Shown piece by piece: positions 8,750 to 17,107 of a stretch of DNA of 44,262 bases. Source of the DNA: Defluviicoccus sp. bin129 (lineage in GTDB: Bacteria > Pseudomonadota > Alphaproteobacteria > MPNO01); the NCBI GenBank assembly GCA_002239065.1, contig MPNO01000039.1, forward strand, positions 1-44,262, in the 5' to 3' direction. Under the pieces are notes generated by a model. It ran no database searches. It was not told the DNA's origin and saw nothing but the letters and a program-made list of their open reading frames with translations. Each line of letters begins with the position of its first letter. The first letter of the stretch is position 1. A program made the translations under genes and the position numbers.

Positions 8750-9580
8750 CTACAGCTTCCGGGTGTCGCGCTCGGCGCCGTCGAACAGCACGTCGGCGAC
8801 CGCCTGCGCCGCGCGGGCGTGGAAGGCGAGCGCGGTCTCGTCGAAATCGCGCGCCGGGACCGGGGTGTGCTCGAAATGCCCGAACCGGTCGGTGCCCCGC
8901 ACCAGCGCCGCCGAATCCCACTCGCCCACCACCTGCGCGGTGTCGGGCGGAATGAAATGCATCGAGATGCCGATCCGCCGGTCGTCCGACAGGTTGGGCC
9001 CCGACGCGTGCGCGAGCCGGTAGGAATGCAGCGACATCTGGCCGGCCTCGAGCGGCATGTGGACCGCCGCCCTGTCGTCGACGCCCTCGACGATCTCCTG
9101 GCCGCGCGTCAGCATGTTGTCGTCGTGATAGGTGTCGCGGTGGGCCAGGGTGTCGCCGATATGGGTGCCCGGCATCACCCGCATGCAGCCGGCCTCGATG
9201 CCGGCCCCGGACAGCGCCAGCCAGGCGCTCACCACCCTTTCGCTCGACAGCCCCCAGTAGCGCGAATCCTGGTGCCACGAGACGAAGCTCCGCGACCCCG
9301 CCTCCTTGATCCAGAAGATCGTGTTCCAGCACAGGATGTCGGGGCCGACGAGCTGCTCGACCGGATCGAGAATCCTGGGATCGCGGATCAGGTCGTCGAG
9401 CCACTTGAACAGGAGATGCGACTTGCCGCGCTGGGTAGGCCTCAGCCGGCCGCCGTTCTCCGCCTCGAAGGCTTCGAGCCCGGCGCGGAGCGGCGGTATC
9501 TCGTGCGGCTCCAGCACCTTCAGCGGGAAGACATAGCCGTCCCGGCGGTATTGCGCGATCTGCCCAGGGGTGAGCGGCAT
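8750..9580 (-). CDS. Phytanoyl-CoA dioxygenase (PhyH) family protein 1
   Basis: A 276-residue Fe(II)/2-oxoglutarate dioxygenase of the PhyH family, which hydroxylates small molecules or acyl-CoA. The iron-binding HxD is in SWHQDSRYWG, the distal His in LHSYRLAHASGPN, and the 2-oxoglutarate-binding Arg in DDRRIGISMHFIP. The ATG at 9580 is preferred because GAGAGGGGG precedes it. It is divergent from a second PhyH gene of almost the same length. The pair share fold and spacing but differ clearly in sequence, so this is an old duplication or two enzymes of one pathway. The substrate is unknown. Confidence 0.87.
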   Translation of the reverse strand: MPLTPGQIAQYRRDGYVFPLKVLEPHEIPPLRAGLEAFEAENGGRLRPTQRGKSHLLFKWLDDLIRDPRILDPVEQLVGPDILCWNTIFWIKEAGSRSFVSWHQDSRYWGLSSERVVSAWLALSGAGIEAGCMRVMPGTHIGDTLAHRDTYHDDNMLTRGQEIVEGVDDRAAVHMPLEAGQMSLHSYRLAHASGPNLSDDRRIGISMHFIPPDTAQVVGEWDSAALVRGTDRFGHFEHTPVPARDFDETALAFHARAAQAVADVLFDGAERDTRKL

Positions 9581-9608
9581 GGCCCCCTCTCCGTTCCCGC
9601 GATATGAT

Positions 9609-9619
9609 CCTGTCACAGG
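9609..9619. promoter_or_regulatory. Palindrome between divergent PhyH genes
   Basis: CCTGTCACAGG is an 11-base palindrome with a central C, in the 58-base spacer between the starts of the two PhyH genes (9580 and 9639). Its place suggests an operator acting on both directions. No regulator gene is adjacent, so the factor is unknown. Confidence 0.35.
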
Positions 9620-9638
9620 GGATTGCCGGGGAAAAGCC

Positions 9639-10472
9639 GTGGCGGAGATACTGAGCGACGAGCTGGTGGCGGGCGCGCGGCGCGACGGCTTCGTGTTCCC
9701 GGTGCCGGTGCTGAGCCCGGACCGGGCGCGCTACTATCTCGACCGGTTCGAGGAGTTCGAGCGCGACCACGCCGAGCGCGCGCCGCGCCGGCTGATGGTC
9801 AAGCCGCATGTCCTGTTCCCCTGGATGGTCGAGCTCGGCACCACGCCCGCCCTGCTGGACGCCATCGAGCGGCTGATCGGCCCCGACATCCTGCTCACCT
9901 CCTCGGCGGTCTGGGTGAAGGACGGCAACGACCCCTCCTTCACCACCTGGCACCAGGACTCGGCCTATTTCGGGTACGAGCCGCTCGAGGTCTGGGGCGC
10001 CTGGATCGGGCTCACCGATTCGCTGATCCGGCATGGCTGCCTGCGCTACAAGCCGGGCTCGCATCTGCGCGACGAGATGGACCACACCGAGACCTGGGCG
10101 GCGGACAATTTGCTGGCGCGCGGCCAGATGATCCCCGAATTCGACGAGACCGGCGTGGTCGATGCCGAGGTGCGGGCGGGCGAGGCGACGATCCACCATT
10201 TCCGCACCGCCCATTCGTCGAAGCCCAACACCACCGAAGAGCGGCGCATCGGGGTGCTGTTCGTCTACTGCCCGCCGCATGTGCGCCCGAGCCTCGGACG
10301 CTTCCCGGCGATGCTGGTGCGGGGCGAGGACCGGCACGGGCATTTCGACCGCGACCCGGTGCCGGACCGGGTGATGGACCCGGCGATGCTGGATTACCTC
10401 AACACCTTCCTCGACGGCTATTTCGACCCCGCGCTGCGCTCCGAGGCCGAGCGCAGGGCGGCCGAGGCGTAG
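9639..10472 (+). CDS. Phytanoyl-CoA dioxygenase (PhyH) family protein 2
   Basis: A 277-residue PhyH-family Fe(II)/2-oxoglutarate dioxygenase. The HxD is in TWHQDSAYFGYEPL, the distal His in IHHFRTAHSSKPN, and the co-substrate Arg in ERRIGVLFVYCPP. I place the start at the GTG at 9639 with GGGGAA at 9627-9632. This makes the protein one residue longer than its divergent sister and avoids overlap with it; an ATG at 9570 would run through the sister's start. A 66-bp repeat array follows 30 bases after the stop. The substrate is unknown. Confidence 0.85.
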   Translation: MAEILSDELVAGARRDGFVFPVPVLSPDRARYYLDRFEEFERDHAERAPRRLMVKPHVLFPWMVELGTTPALLDAIERLIGPDILLTSSAVWVKDGNDPSFTTWHQDSAYFGYEPLEVWGAWIGLTDSLIRHGCLRYKPGSHLRDEMDHTETWAADNLLARGQMIPEFDETGVVDAEVRAGEATIHHFRTAHSSKPNTTEERRIGVLFVYCPPHVRPSLGRFPAMLVRGEDRHGHFDRDPVPDRVMDPAMLDYLNTFLDGYFDPALRSEAERRAAEA

Positions 10473-10503
10473 CGACACGCGCCTCGATGCGGCGCCAGCC
10501 GAC

Positions 10504-11080
10504 GTCATTTCGACGGACCCCGGACTTGATCCGGGGCGTAGCCGTGCGCAGCACGGCGGCCCCACCTCGTCATTTCGACGGACCCCGGGCTTGATCCGGG
10601 GCGGACCCGTGCGCCAGCACGGCGGCCCCACCTCGTCATTTCGACGGACCCCGGGCTTGATCCGCGGCGGCCCCCTGCGCCAGCACCGCGGCCCCACCTC
10701 GTCATTTCGACGGCCCCCGGGCTTGATCCGGGGCGGAGCCGTGCGCCAGCACGGCGGCCCCACCTCGTCATTTCGACGGACCCCGGGCTTGATCCCGGGC
10801 GGAGCCGTGCGCCAGCACGGCGGCCCTCTCGTCATTTCGACGGACCCCGGGCTTGATCCGGGGCGGAGCCGTGCGCCAGCACGGCGGCCCCACCTCGTCA
10901 TTTCGACCGGAGCCGTGCGCCAGCACGGCGGAGTGGAGAAACCTCGTCCCCGTGGAAGGAAGAGCGGCAGGGAGGTTTCTCCACTGCGCGCCTTCGGCGC
11001 TCCGGTCGAAATGACGAGGGGGGAAGCGGCTGCGAGGTTTCTCCACTGCGCGCGTTCGGCGCTCCGGTCGAAATGACGGG
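10504..11080. repeat. 66-bp tandem intergenic repeat array 2
   Basis: The 674-base gene-free gap is filled by repeats. Seven direct heads (GTCATTTCGAC) lie at 10504, 10569, 10635, 10701, 10767, 10831 and 10897, a period of 64-66 bases, followed by two inverted tails (GTCGAAATGAC near 11005 and 11068). Most full units carry two hairpins: CCCCGG(A/G)CTTGATCCGGGG, and GCCGTGCGCCAGCACGGC with a 7-bp stem. There are no spacers, so this is not CRISPR. It is the same family as at 118-184, 1386-1657 and 44075-44140. The rest of the gap shows only the promoter region of the next gene. Confidence 0.9.
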
Positions 11081-11146
11081 TGGCGTGACACGCCGCGCGT
11101 TCCGGCTACACTCCCGCGCGGCCGAGGCCGGAACGCGGGGGAGACG

Positions 11147-12070
11147 ATGAAAGCAGCCTATTTCGAACGGCACGGCGGACCCGAGGCGATCCGCTACGGC
11201 GACCTGCCGGACCCCGGGGCCGGGCCGGGCGAGGTCGTCGTCGACATCCACGCGGCGAGCGTCAACGGCGCCGACTGGAAGGTGCTGGCCGGCCGATACA
11301 GCCAGCTCGACGACTTTCCTTACGTGCTGGGGCGCGATTTCTCCGGCACGGTCGCGGCGCTGGGCGGGGGCGTGGACGAGTTCGCCCCGGGCGATGCCGT
11401 GTTCGGCGTCTGCGACGTGGGCCAGGAGGGGACCTACGCCGAGAAGCTGGCGATGAAGGCGGCGCTCTGCGCACGCAAGCCGGACGGGCTCTCCCATGTC
11501 GATGCCGCGGCGCTGGCGCTGATCGGGCTCACGGCCGTCGTCTCGATCGAGGACACGCTGAAGCTCGAGGCGGGCGAAAAGATCCTCATCCAGGGCGGCG
11601 CCGGCGGGGTCGCCGGGTTCGGCATCCAGCTCGCCAGGCATATCGGCGCCCGCGTCGTCGCCACCTGCAGCGCGCGCAACGTCGACTACGTGAGGAGCCT
11701 CGGCGCCGACGAGGTCATCGACTACAACGCGGTCGATTTCACCGACGCCGTCTCGGACTGCGACGCGGTGTTCGACACCGTGGGCGGCGACGTGACCGAG
11801 CGCTCCTTCGCGGTGCTCAGGCCGGGCGGGCGGGCCGCCTTCATCGCCTCGGGATCGACCCCGCCGCCATCGCCGCGCGACGACGCGATCTCGCTCCGCC
11901 CCCGGGTCGGGCGCGACCGCCCGCATCTGGAGCGCATCCTCGAACTCCACGCGGCCGGCGCGGTCACCGTGCCCGAAATCACCACGTTTGCGCTCGCCGA
12001 CGCCGCCGCGGCGCTCGCGACCAGCGCCGCGCGCCACCTCAGGGGCAAGCTGGTGCTGCAAATCCGCTGA
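11147..12070 (+). CDS. MDR-family NADPH:quinone oxidoreductase-like protein
   Basis: A 307-residue medium-chain reductase of the zinc-free quinone oxidoreductase branch. It opens with MKAAYFERHGGPEAIRYGDLP, has the GroES-like catalytic domain to about residue 115, then the Rossmann motif GGAGGVAGFGIQLARHIGARV near residue 147. No zinc-ligand cysteines are seen in the usual places, which fits the quinone reductase group. It probably reduces quinones or enones in the cytoplasm with NADPH. CGGGGGAG precedes the ATG. It stands between the repeat array and an SMR pump, and both could serve in handling toxic organics. Confidence 0.85.
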   Translation: MKAAYFERHGGPEAIRYGDLPDPGAGPGEVVVDIHAASVNGADWKVLAGRYSQLDDFPYVLGRDFSGTVAALGGGVDEFAPGDAVFGVCDVGQEGTYAEKLAMKAALCARKPDGLSHVDAAALALIGLTAVVSIEDTLKLEAGEKILIQGGAGGVAGFGIQLARHIGARVVATCSARNVDYVRSLGADEVIDYNAVDFTDAVSDCDAVFDTVGGDVTERSFAVLRPGGRAAFIASGSTPPPSPRDDAISLRPRVGRDRPHLERILELHAAGAVTVPEITTFALADAAAALATSAARHLRGKLVLQIR

Positions 12071-12121
12071 TACCCGAATGATCCTTTGTCCGGTGGAAGC
12101 CACGCGTCGAGGGACCGACAG

Positions 12122-12454
12122 ATGAACGCATGGGTGTTGCTGGCGCTGGCCATTGTCCTGGAGGTGCTCGGCACGGTGCTGCTGAAACTGTCGAGCGGTT
12201 TCGAGAAGTGGCACTGGGGAGGTCTTTCCATCCTCTGCTACGCCTGCTGCTTCTGGGTCTTCGCCCCTGCCCTCAAGGTGATCCCGGTCGGCGTCGCCTA
12301 CGCTCTCTGGGCCGGAATCGGCATTCTCGCCGTGACGGTGATCGGATGGTCGGCGTTCGACGAACGTCTCGAGGCCGTCCAGCTGGCCTTCATCGGACTG
12401 ATCGTGATCGGCGCCGTGGGCTTGCGCCTGACCACGACAGCGGGTCCGGTCTGA
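12122..12454 (+). CDS. SMR-family multidrug efflux protein (EmrE/QacE type)
   Basis: A 110-residue four-helix inner-membrane protein that works as a dimeric proton antiporter. The essential Glu14 (LEVLGTVLLKLSSGF), Tyr60 and Trp63 (AYALWAGIG) fall at the same numbers as in E. coli EmrE, and the loop after helix 1 is also EmrE-like. This favours export of quaternary cations and similar drugs over the guanidinium (Gdx) subtype, though the substrate is inferred. The start is at 12122, giving the standard length. It follows the quinone oxidoreductase by 51 bases and may be co-transcribed. Confidence 0.9.
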   Translation: MNAWVLLALAIVLEVLGTVLLKLSSGFEKWHWGGLSILCYACCFWVFAPALKVIPVGVAYALWAGIGILAVTVIGWSAFDERLEAVQLAFIGLIVIGAVGLRLTTTAGPV

Positions 12455-12561
12455 CGCTACGGGGGCCGCCGTCGCCCCTCCGACAATCCAGGGACAAACT
12501 CTTCGATACGCCGTTTCACGGATGCGAGGAACGTGGACCTCGCTTCAAACGCCCGATTCGA

Positions 12562-13434
12562 TCAGATCGGCAGCGCCGCCGGCTCGTTCTCGTAGCCGAG
12601 CACGTAGTTCCAGTTGGTGTGGTCGGGGTTGCGGTTGACCAGCGGGCGGGCGTAGAGCGGGTGGGTCATCGAGCGCACCTCGTGCTCCAGCGTGAACAGC
12701 ACTTCGCCGCTCCCGGGATCGACGATGTCCCTGAAGCGGTACTGGTGCTGCCCGTCCTCCTGGCTCACCAGGCCGCGCGCCAACAGGCGTTCGTAGGGGC
12801 CGGAGAAGTCGGCGACATAGACCTGGATGTGGTGGTTGTCGTAGTCGGGAATCGGGTCTTCGGTCTCGCGGAACACCAGCGTCTGGTTGTGCCCCACCGA
12901 GACGAACGCGGCCGGCGCGCCGTCGTCCTCGTCGAGCGTGGCCCGCGCGCCCACGATCTCGTCGTAGAACCGCGCGATGCCGGCGGCGCTGCCGGCGGGC
13001 ACGTCGGGGCGGACATAGGCCATGCCGAGGCGCATCCGCCCGAAGCGCTCGTCCGGCTCGTGCAGCCTGATCCGGTTGCCCCACGGGCTGGTCGCGTCGA
13101 CATGGTCGTTGGCCGGGGCGAAGTCGAACTCGGTGTCCCCGAGCTCGTCCCGCACCTTCTTGAGCCGCCGGACCAACCCTTCGAGGTCGGGGATCACCAG
13201 CCCGACCCGGCCGCGCAGGCGCTGCGGCTCGCCGGTCGGCAGATGGAACTGGCTGCGCCCGATATTGACCCACATGTTGTTGGTGCTGGTCATCAGATAG
13301 GGGTCGCGGGTGAGCCCGAGCCCGGCGACATAGAACAGCGTCGACAGGCGCTGGTCCGGTATCTGCACGTTGACGTGTTCGAGCGCGACGATGTTGCCGA
13401 GGTCCTCGGTCGAGCGGTCGAGTTGCTGTGCCAT
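12562..13434 (-). CDS. VOC superfamily (glyoxalase/extradiol dioxygenase-like) protein
   Basis: A 290-residue protein with two VOC modules: ALEHVNVQIPDQRL near residue 17 and a second half beginning LGMAYVRPDVPAG near residue 138, then HHIQVYVADF. The two-module size resembles type I extradiol dioxygenases, but the full His-His-Glu set cannot be confirmed by eye, so catalysis is uncertain. CCGGAGGG precedes the ATG. It lies 69 bases downstream of the redoxin gene on the same strand and may share its transcript. A 107-base gap with no visible feature separates its end from the SMR gene. Confidence 0.75.
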   Translation of the reverse strand: MAQQLDRSTEDLGNIVALEHVNVQIPDQRLSTLFYVAGLGLTRDPYLMTSTNNMWVNIGRSQFHLPTGEPQRLRGRVGLVIPDLEGLVRRLKKVRDELGDTEFDFAPANDHVDATSPWGNRIRLHEPDERFGRMRLGMAYVRPDVPAGSAAGIARFYDEIVGARATLDEDDGAPAAFVSVGHNQTLVFRETEDPIPDYDNHHIQVYVADFSGPYERLLARGLVSQEDGQHQYRFRDIVDPGSGEVLFTLEHEVRSMTHPLYARPLVNRNPDHTNWNYVLGYENEPAALPI

Positions 13435-13503
13435 GTTTCCCTCCGGGTGGGATGGTGGGCGAAGGCTAGCGCGGCCTCGCCCGGTAGAACAGGGCCAATC
13501 GGC

Positions 13504-14085
13504 TCAGCGGCTCCGGATCGCCTCCAGCACGGCGCCGGCATCGGGCCGGTCGCGGTAGCCCTCGGTCGAGAAGCGCTGCCGCACCGTGCCGCCGGCGTCG
13601 ATCACCACGATCATCGGTCTGGCGATGCCGTACCACGGGGTCGATCGGGCGGGACCGGGATCGAGCAGGTCGAACGCCTGGATGATCTTCGATCCTCTGT
13701 CGGAGAGCAGCGGGTAGCCGATCCCGCCCCGGCCGGCGAAGCGTTCCAGCACGGGCACCCCGTCATAGGTCACCGCGGCGAGCCCGTAGCCCAGTGCCTT
13801 CGCCGCCTCCAGATGCCGGTTCCAGGCGACCGCCTGGTTCTTGCAGAAGGGTCACCAGTCGAAGGAGCGCGAGAACAGGAGGATCAGCCCCTTCTTGCCG
13901 CGCAGCGAGCGGAAATTGCGCGCCTTGCCGGTCTGGTCCCTGGCGGCGAGGAGCGCGCCCACCTGCGTGCCCACCGCCGGGCCGTCGAGGCGCTCGTCCA
14001 CGGCGCCGGCCGCGCGCGCATCCGCGACGGGCGCGAGCGCCAGCAGCGCGCAGACGAGAAACATGCCGGAAGCCGGGATGCGCAT
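13504..14085 (-). CDS. Predicted periplasmic selenoprotein: redoxin (AhpC/TSA-like) with UxxC
   Basis: A 193-residue redoxin if the UGA at 13854-13852 is read as selenocysteine. The frame is open on both sides. Upstream there is a signal peptide (MRIPASGMFLVCALLALAP) and strands up to LILLFSRSFDW. Downstream comes PFCKNQAVAWNRHLE, then YPLLSDRGSKIIQAFDL and the usual redoxin end. In this family the site reads DWCPFCK, so U78 replaces the first Cys of CxxC and C81 is kept. A GGUC-loop hairpin lies 15-30 bases after the UGA. GAGAGGG precedes the ATG. The likely role is thiol peroxidase or disulfide reductase in the periplasm. A point nonsense mutation is the alternative. Confidence 0.82.
13822..13837 (-). 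promoter_or_regulatory. bSECIS-like hairpin after in-frame UGA
   Basis: Read on the minus strand, CCAGGC-GGUC-GCCUGG forms a 6-bp perfect stem with a GGUC loop. The loop starts 21 bases after the UGA, within the 16-37 base window known for bacterial SECIS elements, and begins with GGU as in the E. coli fdhF SECIS, where G and U contact SelB. It lies within the coding frame, as bacterial SECIS elements do. Confidence 0.72.
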
Positions 14086-14088
14086 TGG

Positions 14089-14141
14089 CCCTCTCGTTCG
14101 GTCCCGCCCATTATACGGCTTGCAACGGCCGAACGGGAGGG
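14089..14141. promoter_or_regulatory. Long inverted repeat in divergent spacer
   Basis: CCCTCTCGTTCGG (14089-14101) and CCGAACGGGAGGG (14129-14141) are inverted copies with one mismatch in 13, separated by 27 bases that include TTATAC, a possible -10. The pair spans most of the spacer between the redoxin and the threonine aldolase and includes the redoxin ribosome site. It may be an operator pair or a transcript hairpin; no regulator is known. Confidence 0.4.
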
Positions 14142-14177
14142 TTAACCCGCTCGGCGATGTTTGGGGAGGACGCTCTC

Positions 14178-15212
14178 GTGACCGGGCGCAATTTCGTCAG
14201 CGACAACGTGGCGCCGGTCCATCCGGCGGTGATGGCGGCGATCGCCGCGGCCAATAGCGGCCCCGCCGCGTCCTACGGCGAGGACGCGATCTCGGCCCGG
14301 CTCGACGAGGCGTTCGGCGGTCTTTTCGATGCCGAGGTGCGGGTGCTCCCCATCGCCACCGGCACGGCGGCCAACGCGCTCTCCATCGCCGCGATGGCCG
14401 GTCCCGGAGCGCGCTTCTATTGCCACGAGCAGGCCCATATCGCGGTCGCCGAGGAAGGGGCCCCCGGGTTCTACGTCGCCGGCGGGGAATGCGTCGGCGT
14501 CGCGGGCGAGCTCGCCCGGATCGACCCCGCCGCGCTCGGCGCGTCGCTCGCCGGGGCGAAGGGCGGCATCCTCAGCCTTACCCAGGCGACGGAACGGGGC
14601 ACCGTCTATTCCCCCGCTCAGGTGGCGGCGCTCGCGGCAATCGCGCGCGCGGCGGGGCTGCGCGTCCAGCTCGACGGCGCGCGCTTCGCCAACGCCGTCG
14701 CCCGGCTCGGCTGCCACCCGGCGGACATCGCCGGACGCGCCGGGGTCGATGCGCTGGTCTTCGGGACCTCCAAGAACGGCACGCTGAACGCCGAGGCCAT
14801 GGTGTTCTTCGATCCCGCCTTCGCCGACGAGTTGTTCCCGGCGCGCAAGCGCTCGGGCCACGCCTATTCCAAGATGCGCTATCTCAGCGCCCAGCTCGAA
14901 GCCTATCTGGCGGACGGGCTGTGGCTGGACCTCGCCGCCCACGCCAACGCGATGGCGCGGCGGCTGGCCGACGGGCTCGCCGGACATCCGGAGATTTCGC
15001 TGCTGGCGCCGGTGGAGGCCAATCTGGTGTTCCTCGACATGCCGGGGTGGGTGTTGGAGGGGCTCCGCGCCGAGGGTTTCGAGATCCACGCCGCGCGCGG
15101 CGGCGCCTCCGTCCGGCTGGTGACCAGCTACGCGACGACCCCCGACGATGTCGACCGGCTGGTCGAGGCAGCGCTGCCCGGGAGATCGGTCGAGCGTCGC
15201 GCTAGTCGATGA
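14178..15212 (+). CDS. Low-specificity threonine aldolase family protein (beta-eliminating lyase fold)
   Basis: A 344-residue PLP enzyme that probably cleaves L-threonine or L-allo-threonine to glycine and acetaldehyde. Family marks are FVSDNVAPVHPAVM at the start, ASYGEDAISARLDEAF, the HEQAHIAVAEEGAP segment, the PLP-anchoring Asp in LDGARFANA, and the Schiff-base Lys in FGTSKNGTLNAEAM. I choose the GTG at 14178, since GGGGAGGA stands 7 bases before it; an ATG at 14157 has no well-spaced site. The final 11 bases overlap the convergent TRAP permease gene. Confidence 0.87.
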   Translation: MTGRNFVSDNVAPVHPAVMAAIAAANSGPAASYGEDAISARLDEAFGGLFDAEVRVLPIATGTAANALSIAAMAGPGARFYCHEQAHIAVAEEGAPGFYVAGGECVGVAGELARIDPAALGASLAGAKGGILSLTQATERGTVYSPAQVAALAAIARAAGLRVQLDGARFANAVARLGCHPADIAGRAGVDALVFGTSKNGTLNAEAMVFFDPAFADELFPARKRSGHAYSKMRYLSAQLEAYLADGLWLDLAAHANAMARRLADGLAGHPEISLLAPVEANLVFLDMPGWVLEGLRAEGFEIHAARGGASVRLVTSYATTPDDVDRLVEAALPGRSVERRASR

Positions 15213-16515
15213 GCTTCGGCAGCCATACCGCCATCGCCGGGAAGGCCAGCAGCAGCACCAGCACGAACAGCTCGATCAGGACGAACGGGGCCGCGGCCGC
15301 GTAGATCTGGGTAAGCGAGGTCTTGAACGGCGCCACCCCCTTCATCACGAACAACAGCAGGCCGAAGGGCGGTGTGAGCAGCGAGATCTCCATCACGATC
15401 AGCATCAGCACCATCAGCCAGAGGATGTCGATGCCCTGCGCCATGGCCAGCGGCAGGAAGAACGGCAGGGTGAGAAGCAGCATCGAGACCTGGTCCATGA
15501 AGGCGCCCAGCAGCAGCAGGACGAGCATCATCAGGACCACCGCCAGCAAGGCGGTCAGGTCGTATGCGGTGATCTGGGCCAGCAGCCCGTCGACGGCGCC
15601 CGAAACGGCGAGGATCTGCGAGAACGTCAGCGAGCCGGCGATGATGATCAGGATCATGGTGTTGATCTTGGCGGTCTCGAGCAGCGCCTTCTTGAGATTC
15701 CGCCAGGTCAGCGCGCCGTAGCACATGCAGGTGATGGCGGACGCGATGCAGCCCAGCGCGGCGGCTTCGGTCGGTGCGGCCAGCTTGAAAAATATGCTGC
15801 CGACGACGACGACGAAGATCGAGAACAGCGGCACCACATATTTCACGAACGGCAGCCAGCGTTCGCGCGCGGTCAGCGTCTCGGTCTCGTAGGACGGCGC
15901 CAGCGCCGGGTCGAGCGTGCAGCGTCCCGCGACATAGGCGAAGAACAGGAACGCCATCAGCAGGCCCGGGACGATGCCGGCGATCAGCAGCTTGGCGATC
16001 GAGTATTCCGCGAGGCTCGCCAGCAGGACCGCCAGGGCCGAGGGCGGTATCAGCATCGCAATCCCGCCCACCGCCATGATCGGGCCCATCGCCATCGCCG
16101 GGTGGTAGCCCCGCTTGACCATGTCGGGCAGCAACACGCTGCCCAGGATTGCGGTGTTGGCGATGGTCGAGCCCGACAGCGAAGAGAAGATCGTGCCGCC
16201 GAGGATCGAAACCACCGATAGCCGCCCGGGGATCCGCGAGATCAGCCGGTCGATCGCGCCGATCGCCTGGAAGGCGACCCCGGTGTGGAACAACAGCTCG
16301 CCCATCAGCAGGAACAGCGCGATCGGCGTCAGCGAGAACTTGGCGATGGCGCGCTGGAACTCCATCGGCATCGAGGCCAGGCCCGGATCGCCGCCGAGGA
16401 AGACAAACGTGCCGATGATGTTGGCGGCAAAGAACGCGATCACCACCGGCAGGCCGAGGAACATCGCGCCGCAGACGATCCCCAGCATCATCACCAGCGC
16501 GACTTGCCATTCCAT
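15202..16515 (-). CDS. TRAP transporter large permease (DctM)
   Basis: A 437-residue protein with about a dozen hydrophobic segments, the length and start (MEWQVALVMMLGIVCGAMFLG) of the DctM family. Conserved stretches include LFHTGVAFQAIGAIDRL, GSTIANTAILGSVLLPDM and the C-terminal LTPPFGLLLFVMKGVAP. It imports a solute with sodium or proton using the DctP binding protein. It lies 4 bases after the small permease stop, so dctP, dctQ and dctM run as one unit. The nearby catabolic genes suggest an organic acid, but the ligand cannot be read. Confidence 0.93.
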   Translation of the reverse strand: MEWQVALVMMLGIVCGAMFLGLPVVIAFFAANIIGTFVFLGGDPGLASMPMEFQRAIAKFSLTPIALFLLMGELLFHTGVAFQAIGAIDRLISRIPGRLSVVSILGGTIFSSLSGSTIANTAILGSVLLPDMVKRGYHPAMAMGPIMAVGGIAMLIPPSALAVLLASLAEYSIAKLLIAGIVPGLLMAFLFFAYVAGRCTLDPALAPSYETETLTARERWLPFVKYVVPLFSIFVVVVGSIFFKLAAPTEAAALGCIASAITCMCYGALTWRNLKKALLETAKINTMILIIIAGSLTFSQILAVSGAVDGLLAQITAYDLTALLAVVLMMLVLLLLGAFMDQVSMLLLTLPFFLPLAMAQGIDILWLMVLMLIVMEISLLTPPFGLLLFVMKGVAPFKTSLTQIYAAAAPFVLIELFVLVLLLAFPAMAVWLPKLID

Positions 16516-16519
16516 CGCG

Positions 16520-17041
16520 TCAGAGCCCGGTTTTCGCGACCGCGGCGTCCTCGGCGTCCAGCACCTCGCGCGCACGCCGCAGGCGGAGCAGGAATTCGGC
16601 GCAGAGCAGCACCGCCGAGACCGTGAAAATCGTCATCAGCCACCAATCGAACACGATCAGCGTCTTGAACTGCCGCGACTCGCCGGCGAACGACTCGATG
16701 GTCGCGCGCCAGCCGTAATAGATCAGCGTCGCCGAGACCGCGGCGCCGGCGACGTCGAGGAACTGCTCGAGCCGGACCGCCATCGGCCGCGGAAGCGACG
16801 ACACCAGGATATCCACCCGGATATGGCCGCCTTCGCGCAACAGCCACGGCGCGCCCAGGAAGACGCCGGCGTAAAGCACGTATTCGATGGCCTCGTAGAG
16901 CCACGGCATGTTGCCGAGCCCGGTCCTGCGCATCAGCAGGTCGAGCGGTATGGCGATGGCAAACAGGCCGAGCGACAGCGCCACAAGCCAGCCGATTGCC
17001 GCGTTCAGGCGCCCCAGGCTGCGATCGATTGCGGCGATCAA
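16520..17041 (-). CDS. TRAP transporter small permease (DctQ)
   Basis: A 173-residue protein with four membrane segments in the DctQ arrangement; GGHIRVDILVSSLPRP is the conserved loop after helix 2. It forms the membrane complex with DctM. The start is a TTG at 17041 with GGTGGAG 8 bases upstream; no ATG gives a full first helix. The gap to dctM is 4 bases. The 66 bases before it contain the end of the dctP unit and no separate promoter that I can see. Confidence 0.88.
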   Translation of the reverse strand: MIAAIDRSLGRLNAAIGWLVALSLGLFAIAIPLDLLMRRTGLGNMPWLYEAIEYVLYAGVFLGAPWLLREGGHIRVDILVSSLPRPMAVRLEQFLDVAGAAVSATLIYYGWRATIESFAGESRQFKTLIVFDWWLMTIFTVSAVLLCAEFLLRLRRAREVLDAEDAAVAKTGL

Positions 17042-17107
17042 AATCCGGTCTCCACCCCGGTTACCGGCCCGGCGCTGCCTGCCGGGCCGGGGGCCGGTCG
17101 CCGCAAT

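Noticed and set aside
10504..11080. CRISPR array
   Set aside because: Units are contiguous 64-66 bp repeats with no unique spacers, and no cas genes are present; the same units occur singly elsewhere.
13504..13773. Separate short gene starting at the second half of the redoxin
   Set aside because: An internal ATG there would lack the active site, and the two halves lie in one frame interrupted only by the UGA at the Cys position.
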